In this document: piece by piece, positions 1 to 8,273 of the stretch
How positions within the stretch are numbered: position 1 is the first letter of the stretch
How the letters are laid out: every line of letters begins with the position of its first letter
NCBI RefSeq assembly: GCF_030814995.1
Contig: NZ_JAUSVX010000002.1
Span: 310,001 to 374,000 of the forward strand
Reading direction: 5' to 3'
Length of the DNA stretch: 64,000 nt
DNA from: Labrys wisconsinensis
GTDB taxonomy: Bacteria > Pseudomonadota > Alphaproteobacteria > Rhizobiales > Labraceae
Notes under the pieces: model-generated
What the model was told of the DNA's origin: nothing
What the model saw: only the letters and a program-made list of their open reading frames with translations
Database searches by the model: none
Made by a program: the position numbers and the translations under genes

Positions 1-149
1 TAGTCGGCCAGCTGGTCGATCTGATCCCCGCCAAGGGGCAGGATCGACAGGCCAAACGGCAACGCCGTAGGCGCCGGGCCGCGTACATGCTCCGAGGCCT
101 CCTCGATCAAGCTCGATGGGCCGATCAAGGCGATAATGTGGTGTGTCAT
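1..149 (-). CDS. Hypothetical protein, N-terminal part only
   Basis: The reverse strand reads from an ATG at 149 to the window edge without a stop (49 residues, beginning MTHHIIALIGPSS). A GGAG ribosome-binding site lies just upstream of the ATG. The rest of the gene is outside the window and I do not recognise the family. It is divergent from the binding-protein gene at 420, so the 150-419 gap may hold promoters for both. Confidence 0.5.
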   Translation of the reverse strand, partial: MTHHIIALIGPSSLIEEASEHVRGPAPTALPFGLSILPLGGDQIDQLAD

Positions 150-299
150 CTCCGGTCCCCCATAGCCCCAAGGGTCAATTGCCGCGCGGCTTTACCTCTG
201 TTTCATCGGTCCTGTCAGCTTGCCTTCGCCCGGTGGTGCATTCCGTCCGCGTGGTTGTGCGCTTCGACATGGATGCCCGACGCCGGGGATTCTCCTGCC

Positions 300-329
300 T
301 TGATCAGATCTGATCAACGCATGCGTTGA
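300..329. promoter_or_regulatory. Two overlapping perfect palindromes, probable LacI-type operator
   Basis: TTGATCAGATCTGATCAA (300-317) is a perfect 18-bp palindrome. It overlaps a second perfect 16-bp palindrome, TCAACGCATGCGTTGA (314-329). The core TGATCAGA..TGATCA recurs upstream of the LacI gene (2427-2442) and, degenerate, upstream of the desaturase gene (4961-4976). A weak promoter match, TTGAAC at 326-331 and TAGTCT at 348-353, would place the second palindrome over the -35 box. Regulation of the gene at 420 by the LacI protein encoded at 1396-2403 is inferred. Confidence 0.65.
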
Positions 330-419
330 ACGGCCGACCCCCGGCCATAGTCTCGCCCGAGGCGCCGAGCCGGGACCGCGGAACGCGACCCGGCGACGAG
401 CGCGACGAGGAGGGGACCG

Positions 420-1352
420 ATGAGAAAGTGGCTTGCCGCGGCGCTCGGCGTCTGCGGGCTGTTGTTCGGGCAGGCGGCCATGGCGGCCGAGCGTATCGTC
501 TTCGTCGGGCACTGGTCGGAATCGGATTCGTTCTTCAACGTGATCCGCAATTCGGCGCAGCTCGCCGCCGACCAGCTGGGCGTTTCGATCGAGTTCCGCA
601 ATCCAGCGGGCGGGGACCTCTCCGAGATGGGGCGGCTGATCGACCAGGCGATCGCCTCGAAGCCGGCCGGCATCATCTCCACCGTGCCGGACGAAGCGAT
701 CGTCGGCGGCTCGCTCGGCAATGCCGTCGCCTCCGGCATCCCGGTGGTGATCGTCAATTCCGGCTCGGCCGAGATCGCCCGCAAGATCGGCGCGCTGCGC
801 TATATCGGTCAGGCGGAATATGAAGCCGGCAAGGCAGCAGGCGAGAAAGCCAGGGCGGCCGACGTGAAGAGCTTCGTCTGCGTCAACCACTTCTTCCAGC
901 ACCCGGCCTCGCACCAGCGCTGCCGGGGCTTCGCGGACGGGCTTGGAGTCGAGATCGGCGACCAGGAGATCGATTCCGGCAGCGATCCCAACGACGTGGT
1001 CGCCCGCACCGCCGCCTTCCTGAAGGCGCATCCCGGCACGCAGGCCATCCTGACGCTGGGGCCGACCGGGGCGGATCCGATGATCAAATGGGTCAAGGAA
1101 CAGGGGGGCGCCGAGAAATACTACTTTGCCACCTTCGATCTCAGCCAGGACATCGCCGGGGCGATGAAGGAGGGCATGATCAAGGTCGCGGTCGACCAGC
1201 AGCCCTTCATCCAGGGCTATGGCGCGGTGGAAACGCTGACCAACTATGTCCGCTTCGGGGTGCTGCAGGCCAATGACGTGTTCTCCGGGCCGGGCCTGAT
1301 CACCAAGGACAATCTCGATCAGGTGCTGGCGCTCGCCGGCAAGTACCGCTGA
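420..1352 (+). CDS. Sugar-type ABC transporter periplasmic substrate-binding protein
   Basis: 310 residues. A Sec signal peptide (about residues 1-22, ending AMA before AERIV) is followed by a type 1 periplasmic-binding (ribose/LacI-like) fold, starting with the typical strand RIVFVGHW and a GGDLSEMGRLIDQAI helix region. It should bind a sugar or polyol in the periplasm and deliver it to a membrane permease, probably the one at 2622. The ATG at 420 has a strong GAGGAGGGG site (407-415). It converges on the LacI gene with a hairpin between them. The substrate is not evident. No ATPase gene is nearby. Confidence 0.85.
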   Translation: MRKWLAAALGVCGLLFGQAAMAAERIVFVGHWSESDSFFNVIRNSAQLAADQLGVSIEFRNPAGGDLSEMGRLIDQAIASKPAGIISTVPDEAIVGGSLGNAVASGIPVVIVNSGSAEIARKIGALRYIGQAEYEAGKAAGEKARAADVKSFVCVNHFFQHPASHQRCRGFADGLGVEIGDQEIDSGSDPNDVVARTAAFLKAHPGTQAILTLGPTGADPMIKWVKEQGGAEKYYFATFDLSQDIAGAMKEGMIKVAVDQQPFIQGYGAVETLTNYVRFGVLQANDVFSGPGLITKDNLDQVLALAGKYR

Positions 1353-1369
1353 GAATCGCAGGCCGGGGA

Positions 1370-1389
1370 GGGGCGCAGGGCGCCCCTTT
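1370..1389. terminator. Probable rho-independent terminator between convergent genes
   Basis: GGGGCGC (1370-1376), a 3-nt loop and GCGCCCC (1380-1386) form a GC-only stem followed by TTT. It lies between the stop of the binding-protein gene (1352) and the stop of the convergent LacI gene (1396). The T-run is short, so efficiency is uncertain. Confidence 0.55.
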
Positions 1390-1395
1390 GCCGCC

Positions 1396-2403
1396 TCACA
1401 GGTTCTCGGCGTTGATGGTGAGGAAGCGCACCGGCTCGGTGCTGACCTCGACCTCGATGAAGCCGATCCGGCGCAGCACCGTGTCGATGGCGCGCCGGGC
1501 CTGGATCTCCGGGGCCTGGTCGAGCACGATGTCCATCAGCCCGGATTTCAGCCAGGCGCGCGAATCCTCGGTCAGCTCGTGGCCGATCCACAGGATCGGC
1601 CGGCCGCGGCCGCTGCGCTCGAGCACCGCCGCGACGCCGGCATTGGCGCCGCCGGCATTGTAGATGCCGATCACATCCGGAAAGGCCTTCAGCGTGTCCT
1701 CGAACAACTCAGCCGAGCGCAGTTGCTCGTCGAGGCCGAACATGACCAGGGCGAATGGCTGCGCCGGGTCGGGATGCTCGGCGAGGTAGTCGGAAAAGCC
1801 GCGGATGCGCTCCTTGTGCACCTGGTAGGCGCCGCTGTGGCAGAGCGCCACCAGCCGGCCGGGCCGGGGCTTCAGCAGGTTCGCCATGTAGTAGGCCGCC
1901 GTGCGTCCGGCCGCATAGTTGTCGATGCCGACGAAGGGACCCTCCTCGCCGATGCGCGAGACGATCGGCACGACCGTCACCCCGGCTGCCCTGGCTTCGC
2001 GGAGGCGCGCCTTCACCTCCGGATGGTCCGGCGCGACGATGATCAGCCCGGAGCGGCGGAAGCCGGGATTGGCGATGTGACGGGCGACGCCGAGCGGGTC
2101 GTTCTCGTCGAGAAAGGTGCGGTGGACCAGGATGCTGGCGTCGAGCGAGGCGGCGATGCGGGCGAAGGCGTGGTTGAGCCGCTCGAAGAACGGCGTGTCC
2201 GGCCGCATCATGATGACCTCGATGCGGATGATGCCGCGGTAGCGCTCGGGCAGCCGCCGGTCGTAGCCGAGCTTGCGCGCCGCCAGCACGACCCGCTCCA
2301 CCGTCTCGGGCCGGACATTGCCGCGCGAGTTCAGCACCCGCTCGACCGTCGCGGTTCCGACCTCCGCCTCGCGGGCGATGTCGCTCAGCCGCGCCGTCTT
2401 CAT
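1396..2403 (-). CDS. LacI-family transcriptional regulator
   Basis: 335 residues. The N-terminal helix-turn-helix (about residues 5-25, ARLSDIAREAEVGTATVERV, then LNSRGNVRPETVERV) is typical of LacI/GalR, and the remainder is a periplasmic-binding-like effector domain. It lies between and divergent from the permease gene (2622) and convergent with the binding-protein gene (420), so it is very probably their local regulator. An operator-like sequence sits 24-39 bp before its own start, implying autoregulation. It likely senses the imported sugar or a metabolite of it. Confidence 0.88.
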   Translation of the reverse strand: MKTARLSDIAREAEVGTATVERVLNSRGNVRPETVERVVLAARKLGYDRRLPERYRGIIRIEVIMMRPDTPFFERLNHAFARIAASLDASILVHRTFLDENDPLGVARHIANPGFRRSGLIIVAPDHPEVKARLREARAAGVTVVPIVSRIGEEGPFVGIDNYAAGRTAAYYMANLLKPRPGRLVALCHSGAYQVHKERIRGFSDYLAEHPDPAQPFALVMFGLDEQLRSAELFEDTLKAFPDVIGIYNAGGANAGVAAVLERSGRGRPILWIGHELTEDSRAWLKSGLMDIVLDQAPEIQARRAIDTVLRRIGFIEVEVSTEPVRFLTINAENL

Positions 2404-2426
2404 CGTTCGCCCACGCCACCAGTGCT

Positions 2427-2442
2427 TGATCAGAATTGATCA
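2427..2442. promoter_or_regulatory. Second copy of the TGATCA-type operator
   Basis: TGATCAGAATTGATCA differs from the palindrome core at 301-316 by only two central bases. It lies in the 218-bp divergent gap between the LacI gene (start 2403) and the permease gene (start 2622), where it could control both. The assignment to the adjacent LacI protein is inferred from position and repetition. Confidence 0.65.
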
Positions 2443-2621
2443 GATTGCCGATGGCTTGGGAAGCCCCCCGCTCCCTATGGTCGCCGGCGGGCGAAGCACG
2501 CTGGCGCCCGTCCGTGTCGCCGTGCGGACCTATCCGGTCAGGGGCGAGGCCGGCCGGGTGCTGATCCGCGTGGCGTGAGGCCGGGATCGCTCCGGCGCGG
2601 AGCGCAGCAGGGGAGGACGCG

Positions 2622-3749
2622 ATGACCGTGGAAGCCAAGGGCGCCGTGGCGCTCGGCGACGAGCGCCTGCGCCGGCTGTCGCGGATGCGCCGCGCGATGA
2701 TCCGGCCGGAGCTCGGCGCGATCTGCGGCACCGCCGCCGTCTTCCTCTTCTTCCTCGCGGTGGCGCCGGGCTCCGGCATGTTCTCGCTGGAAGGGGTGAT
2801 GAACTGGGGCACGGTGGCGGCGCAGTTCGCCATCATCGCCGTCGGGGCCTGCCTCCTGATGATCGCCGGGGAATTCGATCTCTCCGTCGGCTCGATGATC
2901 GGCTTTGCCGGCATCGTCATCGCGCTCCTGTCGACCACGTTCGGCTGTCCGGTCTGGCTGTCGATCCTGGCCGCCTTCGCCGCGGCCCTCGCCGTCGGTG
3001 CCCTCAACGGCTTCCTGGTGATCCGCACCGGCCTGCCGTCCTTCATCGTGACGCTGGCCTCGCTGTTCGTGCTGCGGGGCCTCACCATCTACATTCCGAT
3101 CAGGACCAACGGGTCGACCATCATCGGCGGCGTCAGGACGGCGGCCGCGGACGACTGGCTGGCGCCCCTGTTCGGCGGCAAGGTTCTCGGCGGCCTGTTC
3201 GTCCGGCTGGCGGATATCGGCCTCGTCGACACCTTCAAGGCCGGCGCGAAGGCGGGCCGGCCGGTGGTGGACGGCATTCCCATGCTGATGGTGTGGGCCG
3301 TGGTGCTGGTCGTCGGCGCGCAGCTGCTCCTGACCCGCACCGGCTTCGGCAACTGGATCTTCGCCGCCGGGGGCGATGCCAATGCGGCCCGCAACGTCGG
3401 CGTGCCGGTCGGCCGGGTCAAGATCCTGATGTTCATGCTCTCGGCCTTCTGCGCCACGGTGTTCGCCGCCTGCCAGGTGCTCGAGTTCGGCTCGGCCGCC
3501 GCCGACCGCGGCCTGCTCAAGGAGTTCGAGGCGATCATCTCGGTGGTCATCGGCGGCACGCTCCTGACCGGCGGCTACGGCACCGTGGTCGGCGCGGCGC
3601 TCGGCGCGCTGATCTTCGGGGTGGTGCAGCAGGGCCTGTTCTTCGCCGGCGTCGAAAGCTCGCTGTTCCGGGTGTTCCTCGGCATCATCCTGCTGGTGGC
3701 CGTGGTGCTCAACACCTATATTCGCCGGCTCATCACCGGCGAGCGCTGA
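2622..3749 (+). CDS. Ribose-type ABC transporter permease
   Basis: 375 residues with about nine to ten hydrophobic segments. It belongs to the RbsC-like (BPD_transp_2) family: the loop AGEFDLSVGSMIG after the third segment and GGDANAARNVGVPV are family hallmarks. The start at 2622 has a GGGGAGG ribosome-binding site. It is expected to form the inner-membrane channel for the binding protein at 420. It is slightly longer than usual (about 330) because of an insert around residues 160-215 between membrane segments. No ATPase gene follows; the next gene is on the other strand. Confidence 0.85.
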   Translation: MTVEAKGAVALGDERLRRLSRMRRAMIRPELGAICGTAAVFLFFLAVAPGSGMFSLEGVMNWGTVAAQFAIIAVGACLLMIAGEFDLSVGSMIGFAGIVIALLSTTFGCPVWLSILAAFAAALAVGALNGFLVIRTGLPSFIVTLASLFVLRGLTIYIPIRTNGSTIIGGVRTAAADDWLAPLFGGKVLGGLFVRLADIGLVDTFKAGAKAGRPVVDGIPMLMVWAVVLVVGAQLLLTRTGFGNWIFAAGGDANAARNVGVPVGRVKILMFMLSAFCATVFAACQVLEFGSAAADRGLLKEFEAIISVVIGGTLLTGGYGTVVGAALGALIFGVVQQGLFFAGVESSLFRVFLGIILLVAVVLNTYIRRLITGER

Positions 3750-3851
3750 GGCCGCCGTGGGGGCGCCGGGGGCCCCGCGATCCCAGCCGGCCAGCGCCGG
3801 GAAGGCTGCGAAGGTCGCCTCGCGGCTCCCGGCTCCTGCCGGAATGTCGTC

Positions 3852-4886
3852 TCAATTGGCCTTGGATTCGCGCCGAGCCCGTTTCTCGGCCTGGCGGCGC
3901 GCACGTTCCATGAAGCGCCGGTTCATCGCCACCTCCGCCTCGGTCGAACCGTCGTGGAAGGTGCCGAACCATTTGTCGAGCGGCACCACGCCGTCGGCAT
4001 AGTTGCACTCGAAAAATTTGTGGTGGAGGTAGTGGTCGTAGGAATGGGTGTCGATCGCCGTCTCCTCGCCGACCACCAGCTTGTCGAAGCCGGCATGGCC
4101 GGGCGCCGGCGCCAGGGCCGCGTGGGCGAGGCTGAACAGCGCGTGCACCGGGTGGGAGGGCACCACCCAGTGGATCAGCACGCAGGAAAAGTAGAGCAGG
4201 TGCTCCACCGGGTGCATGGCGAGCCCCGACCAGGGCCCGGGATTGACGTTGTTGTGATGCAGCTTGTGCACGGCGTGGTAGAGCGGCGGCCAGTGGATCA
4301 GCCGGTGCACGGCGTAGAAATGCACGTCGCGCCAGGCCGGCACCAGCAGCATCAGCGCCACGCCGTAGACCGGGTGCATAGCGAAGTCGACGAAGGGAAT
4401 GAAGCCGTTGGCGAAGGCCCAGAGCGTCACGGCCTCATAGGCCGTCCAGAGCGGGACGGCGCTGGCGAAGGTCCAGATCATGTTGTCGACGGTCTGGTTG
4501 CCGAACAGGAAGGCGGAATTTCCGGTCGACGGCCATTTGCCGTTGAATTTGAACGCCGTGCCCTGCCTCTTCTGGATGTAGAGCCTGAGGTGGAAGGCGC
4601 CGAAGAACAGGAAGACGATCGCCGCGTTGCGCGCCAGGAGATAGGCGATCCAGCCCGGCGCGAAGCTCCTCATCTCGTCCATCGGCGGCGTCAGCCATAG
4701 CCAGAGGGCGGCACCGACGGCGGCGTAGAGGAGGTTCCAGGGCAGGATGTAGCCGGGATAGCCGAAGAGCCATTTGACGAAGGCCACCGGCTGCGCCGGC
4801 CAGACGAAGACCGGCGGATATTGGATCGGCTTGAACGGCTTCCAATCCCCGCGCTTGTCGCGTTTCCCGTAGAGCGTATCGTCCAT
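3852..4886 (-). CDS. Sterol desaturase / fatty-acid hydroxylase superfamily protein
   Basis: 344 residues with several membrane segments. It carries the di-iron histidine boxes of the superfamily: H189/H194/H198 (HFYAVHRLIH), H204/H207/H210/H211 (HAVHKLHH), and H285/H288/H289 (HYLHHKF). It should be an integral-membrane O2-dependent hydroxylase or desaturase of a lipid or other hydrophobic substrate. The C-terminus is highly charged (about 323-344). A degenerate copy of the TGATCA operator 75-91 bp upstream of the start suggests co-regulation with the neighbouring importer genes. The actual substrate cannot be inferred. Confidence 0.85.
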   Translation of the reverse strand: MDDTLYGKRDKRGDWKPFKPIQYPPVFVWPAQPVAFVKWLFGYPGYILPWNLLYAAVGAALWLWLTPPMDEMRSFAPGWIAYLLARNAAIVFLFFGAFHLRLYIQKRQGTAFKFNGKWPSTGNSAFLFGNQTVDNMIWTFASAVPLWTAYEAVTLWAFANGFIPFVDFAMHPVYGVALMLLVPAWRDVHFYAVHRLIHWPPLYHAVHKLHHNNVNPGPWSGLAMHPVEHLLYFSCVLIHWVVPSHPVHALFSLAHAALAPAPGHAGFDKLVVGEETAIDTHSYDHYLHHKFFECNYADGVVPLDKWFGTFHDGSTEAEVAMNRRFMERARRQAEKRARRESKAN

Positions 4887-4959
4887 CGTCCCCGCCCCGA
4901 AGGCCTGTTTGCGATGGGCGTCAGGCTAGCGGGAGGGCTGGCACGATCCCAGGGCTGCC

Positions 4960-4976
4960 TTGATGTGATTTGATCA
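4960..4976. promoter_or_regulatory. Third, degenerate TGATCA-type operator
   Basis: TTGATGTGATTTGATCA matches the core of the 300-317 palindrome at 13 of 16 positions, with the right half-site intact. It lies 74 bp upstream of the desaturase start codon (4886, reverse strand). Its weaker left half makes this the least certain of the three sites. Confidence 0.45.
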
Positions 4977-5126
4977 GGCTCCGATAAGGCCGGCATCGAG
5001 CCTGCGAGGGTACCGCACCGAGCGCTGCTGCCAGGCTCCTGCGGCCATCAAACGGCTGTGCATGGCGCGCCCACGACCTTGACGGCCGAGGCCGGGGCAG
5101 GGCTCCTCCGCAGAGGGCTCATCTGA

Positions 5127-6293
5127 ATGGTGATTGCTGTGAGCGAATACCAATACTACGAGTTCCAGACCGTCGACCGGCCGCTCGATTCCGCTGCGCA
5201 GGAGTCGCTGCGATCGCTCTCGTCGCGCGCGCGGATCTCGCCGACACGCTTCGTCAACCAGTACAACTGGGGCGACTTCCAGGGTGATCCGCGCGAGCTG
5301 ATGCAGCGCTGGTTCGACCTGCATCTCTACCTCGCCAATTGGGGCACGCGGCGCCTGATGCTGCGGCTGCCGAGGCGGTTCCTCGACACGCGCGATCTCG
5401 ATCCTTTCTTCGACGAGATCGACTGGGTGAAGGTGTGGACGCACGGCGATCACCTCCTCGTCGATATCCAGCTGGAGAGTGACGACAGAGGCTATATGGG
5501 GGAGGAGGGGGACGAGGACGACTCCGGCTGGCTCACCCGGCTGGCACCGCTGCGGGCTGATATGCTTTCCGGCGATCTCAGCCTGTTCTACGTCCTCTGG
5601 CTGACGATGGTGCAGGACGAAATGGTCGCGGATGACGTCGTCGAGCCGGCCGGCATGGGGCCGTTGACGGAGCCGCTCGAAGCCTTGGCGGAGTTCTTCG
5701 ACATCGATCTCGACCTCGTCCGCGCGGCCGCCGCCGAGCCCGACGCACGGCATGAGGCCTCGTCCCGTGATGTGGCGCGCGACTGGCTCGCCGCCTTGCC
5801 CGAAGCCGACAAGACGGACCTGCTGCTGCGTCTGGTCGAGGGCGACGTCCATGTCACCGCCGAGTTGCGGAACCGGATGCGCAAGAGCAGGCCGCGGCCG
5901 TCGAGGCCCGCTCGCACGGTCGGAGCGCTGCGCTTGCGGGCGCAGGAAATCCGGGAGGAGCGAGAGCGGGCCGAAGCGGAGCGCCAGGAAGCGGAACGAC
6001 GGCGGCTCGCGGCCGAGGCGGAGAAGGCGCAGCAGGTCCGGTTGGTCGCTCTCAAGCGGCGCGGCGAGGGTGTGTGGCGCGAGATCGAAACCGAGATCGA
6101 GCGCCGCAACGCCGCCGGCTACGACCGTGCGACCGGCCTGCTCGCCGATTTGCAGGTGCTCGCTGCACAGGAAGGAAGCCGGGGCGATTTCGACCGTCGT
6201 CTCGCCTCGATTCGATCGAGGCACGAGACGAAGCCAAAGCTCATCGAACGTCTGGAGAAGCTCGGTGGCGAAGGCCCGGCCCGCCTGCTGTGA
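5127..6293 (+). CDS. Conserved hypothetical protein with C-terminal coiled coil
   Basis: 388 residues. The N-terminus (EYQYYEFQTVDRPL, then FVNQYNWGDFQGDP and LYLANWGTRRLMLRLP) matches a family I recall from memory as often lying beside SWIM zinc-finger proteins; no such neighbour is present here. A Glu/Asp-rich loop lies near residues 118-133. A long charged helix, rich in E, R, A and Q and probably a coiled coil, spans about 272-330. No catalytic motif, signal peptide or membrane segment is visible. ATG 5127 was chosen; GTG 5130 and 5139 are possible. Function unknown. Confidence 0.7.
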   Translation: MVIAVSEYQYYEFQTVDRPLDSAAQESLRSLSSRARISPTRFVNQYNWGDFQGDPRELMQRWFDLHLYLANWGTRRLMLRLPRRFLDTRDLDPFFDEIDWVKVWTHGDHLLVDIQLESDDRGYMGEEGDEDDSGWLTRLAPLRADMLSGDLSLFYVLWLTMVQDEMVADDVVEPAGMGPLTEPLEALAEFFDIDLDLVRAAAAEPDARHEASSRDVARDWLAALPEADKTDLLLRLVEGDVHVTAELRNRMRKSRPRPSRPARTVGALRLRAQEIREERERAEAERQEAERRRLAAEAEKAQQVRLVALKRRGEGVWREIETEIERRNAAGYDRATGLLADLQVLAAQEGSRGDFDRRLASIRSRHETKPKLIERLEKLGGEGPARLL

Positions 6294-6366
6294 TCGGTTC
6301 GAGAGCCGCCGGACGCTGCCGCGGCTCCGCCAACCCGACGCCTGCCTTGCCCCGATCCGGCCGAGG

Positions 6367-7404
6367 CTAACGCGTGAGCGCCCCGCCCGCCCTGCTCCAG
6401 GCGTCGATGCCGCCCTCGATGTGGCGGGCCGAGGCGAGACCTGCGTCCTGCGCGGCCTCAACTGCCATCGCCGAGCGCTCGCCGAAGGCGCAGTAGAAGA
6501 CGAGGCGCTTGCCGGTCGCGCGGGCGAGCTCGTGCAGGATGCCGCCCGGCGCGATGGTCTCGGGCAGGGTGGGGTAGGGCACGTGCAGCGCGCCGGGAAT
6601 GACGCCGCGCCTGTCCTGCTCGGCACGCTCGCGCAGGTCGACCAGCGCCACGTCGGGGCTGCCCACCAGCGCCAGCGCCTCGCGGGCGGTGACGGCCCAG
6701 CCGCGCGCCGCGATCTCGTCCTGGTGCAGGCCGACTTTCATGTTGGCCGGCACGGCGACGTCCATCATCTTCGGATTGGCGAGCTTCAGGCTGGTCATGA
6801 TCTCGATATAGTCCTCGACCGACTTTACCTGCAGGCGCGGGTTGAACGCCCGCTCCTCGCCGATGGTCGAGACCGTCTCGCCCTTATAGTCGTGGGCCGG
6901 ATAAACCAGCGTTTGGTCGGGCAGCTTCAGGAGGCGGCCGAAGATCGACTCGTATTGCTGGCGCGGGTCACCGTTCTGGAAGTCGGTGCGGCCGGTGCCG
7001 CGGATCAGCAGCGTGTCGCCGGTGAAGACCCGGTCGGGGAGCACGAAGCTGTAGGAATCGTCGGTGTGGCCGGGCGTGTAGATCACGTCGAGGGCGAGGC
7101 CCTCGACGGTCAGCTTGTCGCCGTCGGCAAGGCGCATCGACACCACGTCGGCCTTGGTCTGCTCGCCCATCACGGTGATGCAGTGGGTCTGGTCGCGCAG
7201 CGCGCCGAGGCCGGTGATGTGGTCGGCGTGCAGGTGCGTGTCCACCGCCTTGACCAGCCTGAGGTCGAGCTCGCGCACGAGCTGGAGATAGCGGTCCACC
7301 TTCTCCAGCACGGGGTCGATGATCAGGGCCTCGCCACCCCTGCGGCTGGCGAGGAGATAGGAATAGGTGCCGGAGACGGAATCGAAGAGCTGACGGAAGA
7401 TCAT
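6367..7404 (-). CDS. MBL-fold hydrolase fused to rhodanese domain (persulfide dioxygenase-like)
   Basis: 345 residues. The N-terminal metallo-beta-lactamase domain (about 1-235) has THLHADH (56-62), GHTD (112-115), D130 and H171, the metal ligands of ETHE1/glyoxalase-II-like proteins. The C-terminal rhodanese domain (about 240-340) has an active-site loop CAFGERS with Cys305. ETHE1-type enzymes oxidise glutathione persulfide to sulfite; the rhodanese half would transfer sulfane sulfur, so the fusion suggests sulfide/persulfide detoxification. A peroxiredoxin gene lies 39 bp upstream on the same strand, possibly co-transcribed. Confidence 0.87.
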   Translation of the reverse strand: MIFRQLFDSVSGTYSYLLASRRGGEALIIDPVLEKVDRYLQLVRELDLRLVKAVDTHLHADHITGLGALRDQTHCITVMGEQTKADVVSMRLADGDKLTVEGLALDVIYTPGHTDDSYSFVLPDRVFTGDTLLIRGTGRTDFQNGDPRQQYESIFGRLLKLPDQTLVYPAHDYKGETVSTIGEERAFNPRLQVKSVEDYIEIMTSLKLANPKMMDVAVPANMKVGLHQDEIAARGWAVTAREALALVGSPDVALVDLRERAEQDRRGVIPGALHVPYPTLPETIAPGGILHELARATGKRLVFYCAFGERSAMAVEAAQDAGLASARHIEGGIDAWSRAGGALTR

Positions 7405-7443
7405 CTCATGCCTCCGCGGCAGTCTGCGCCCCGCCGGAGCCTG

Positions 7444-8103
7444 TCAATGCGGCTGCGGCACGATGCGGATGTAGGGCTTGGGCGCCTTCCAGCCCTCGGG
7501 ATACTGCTTCCGGGCGTCGTCGTCCGAGACGGAGCCGGCGATGATCACGTCCTCGCCGTTCTTCCAGTTCACCGGCGTGGCCACCTTGTGCTTGGCGGTG
7601 AGCTGGAGCGAGTCGATGACGCGCAGCACCTCGTCGAAGTTGCGCCCGGTGGTCATGGGATAGACCAGGATCAGCTTGACCTTCTTGTCCGGCCCGACGA
7701 CGAAGACGTTGCGCACGGTCTGGTTGTCGGCAGCGGTGCGCTGGGTCGGGTCGCCCGAGACCGGCGCCGGCAGCATGCCGTAGAGCTTGGAGACGGTGTA
7801 GTCGACGTCCGCGATCATCGGAAAGTTCGGGGCATGGCCCTGCGTCTCCTCGATATCCCGGACCCAGCCGGCATGGCGGTCGATCGGGTCGACCGAGAGC
7901 CCGATGATCTTGACGCCGCGCCTGTCGAATTCCGGCTTGATCCGGGCCATGTAGCCGAGCTCGGTGGTGCAGACCGGCGTGAAGTCCTTAGGATGCGAGA
8001 ACAGCACGCCCCAGCTGTCGCCGAGCCATTCGTGGAAGCGGATCTTCCCCTCGGTGGTCTGCGCCTCGAAGTCGGGCGCGATTTCGTTCAGTTGCAGAGC
8101 CAT
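7444..8103 (-). CDS. 1-Cys peroxiredoxin (Prx6/AhpC-TSA family)
   Basis: 219 residues. Peroxidatic Cys45 lies in DFTPVCTTELG, the Prx6-type signature, and the C-terminal extension (about 150-219) is typical of the Prx6 subfamily. It reduces hydrogen peroxide and organic peroxides in the cytoplasm. The reading frame is open far upstream, but the ATG at 8103 is preceded by GAGGTGAAC and begins the conserved MALQLNEIAPDF, so it was chosen. It is divergent from the gene at 8274 and probably in one transcript with the MBL-rhodanese gene. Confidence 0.9.
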   Translation of the reverse strand: MALQLNEIAPDFEAQTTEGKIRFHEWLGDSWGVLFSHPKDFTPVCTTELGYMARIKPEFDRRGVKIIGLSVDPIDRHAGWVRDIEETQGHAPNFPMIADVDYTVSKLYGMLPAPVSGDPTQRTAADNQTVRNVFVVGPDKKVKLILVYPMTTGRNFDEVLRVIDSLQLTAKHKVATPVNWKNGEDVIIAGSVSDDDARKQYPEGWKAPKPYIRIVPQPH

Positions 8104-8215
8104 GTTCACCTCGCGAAGACCGGCTGGAGCCCTTCGGCTCAGCCCGCGACAGTGGTGCGCCCGATCCCGATATTTGGAAAGAGTCCACGATAGGAAAGGG
8201 CGCGGGTTCCTTGTC

Positions 8216-8228
8216 TTTTCCTGGAAAA
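8216..8228. promoter_or_regulatory. Small inverted repeat in divergent promoter region
   Basis: TTTTCC, one base, then GGAAAA forms a 13-bp palindrome in the gap between the peroxiredoxin gene (start 8103, reverse) and the gene at 8274 (forward). It could be an operator, for example for the HTH-like neighbour, but there is no second copy to support it. Confidence 0.3.
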
Positions 8229-8273
8229 TGAGATTGGAGTTTGAGCAGCACAACGCTCGGGCCCGGCTGCCGA

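Noticed and set aside
5752-8193. 813-codon open frame on the forward strand
   Set aside because: It covers the end of the 5127 gene in another frame and is antisense to the MBL-rhodanese and peroxiredoxin genes, which are well supported.
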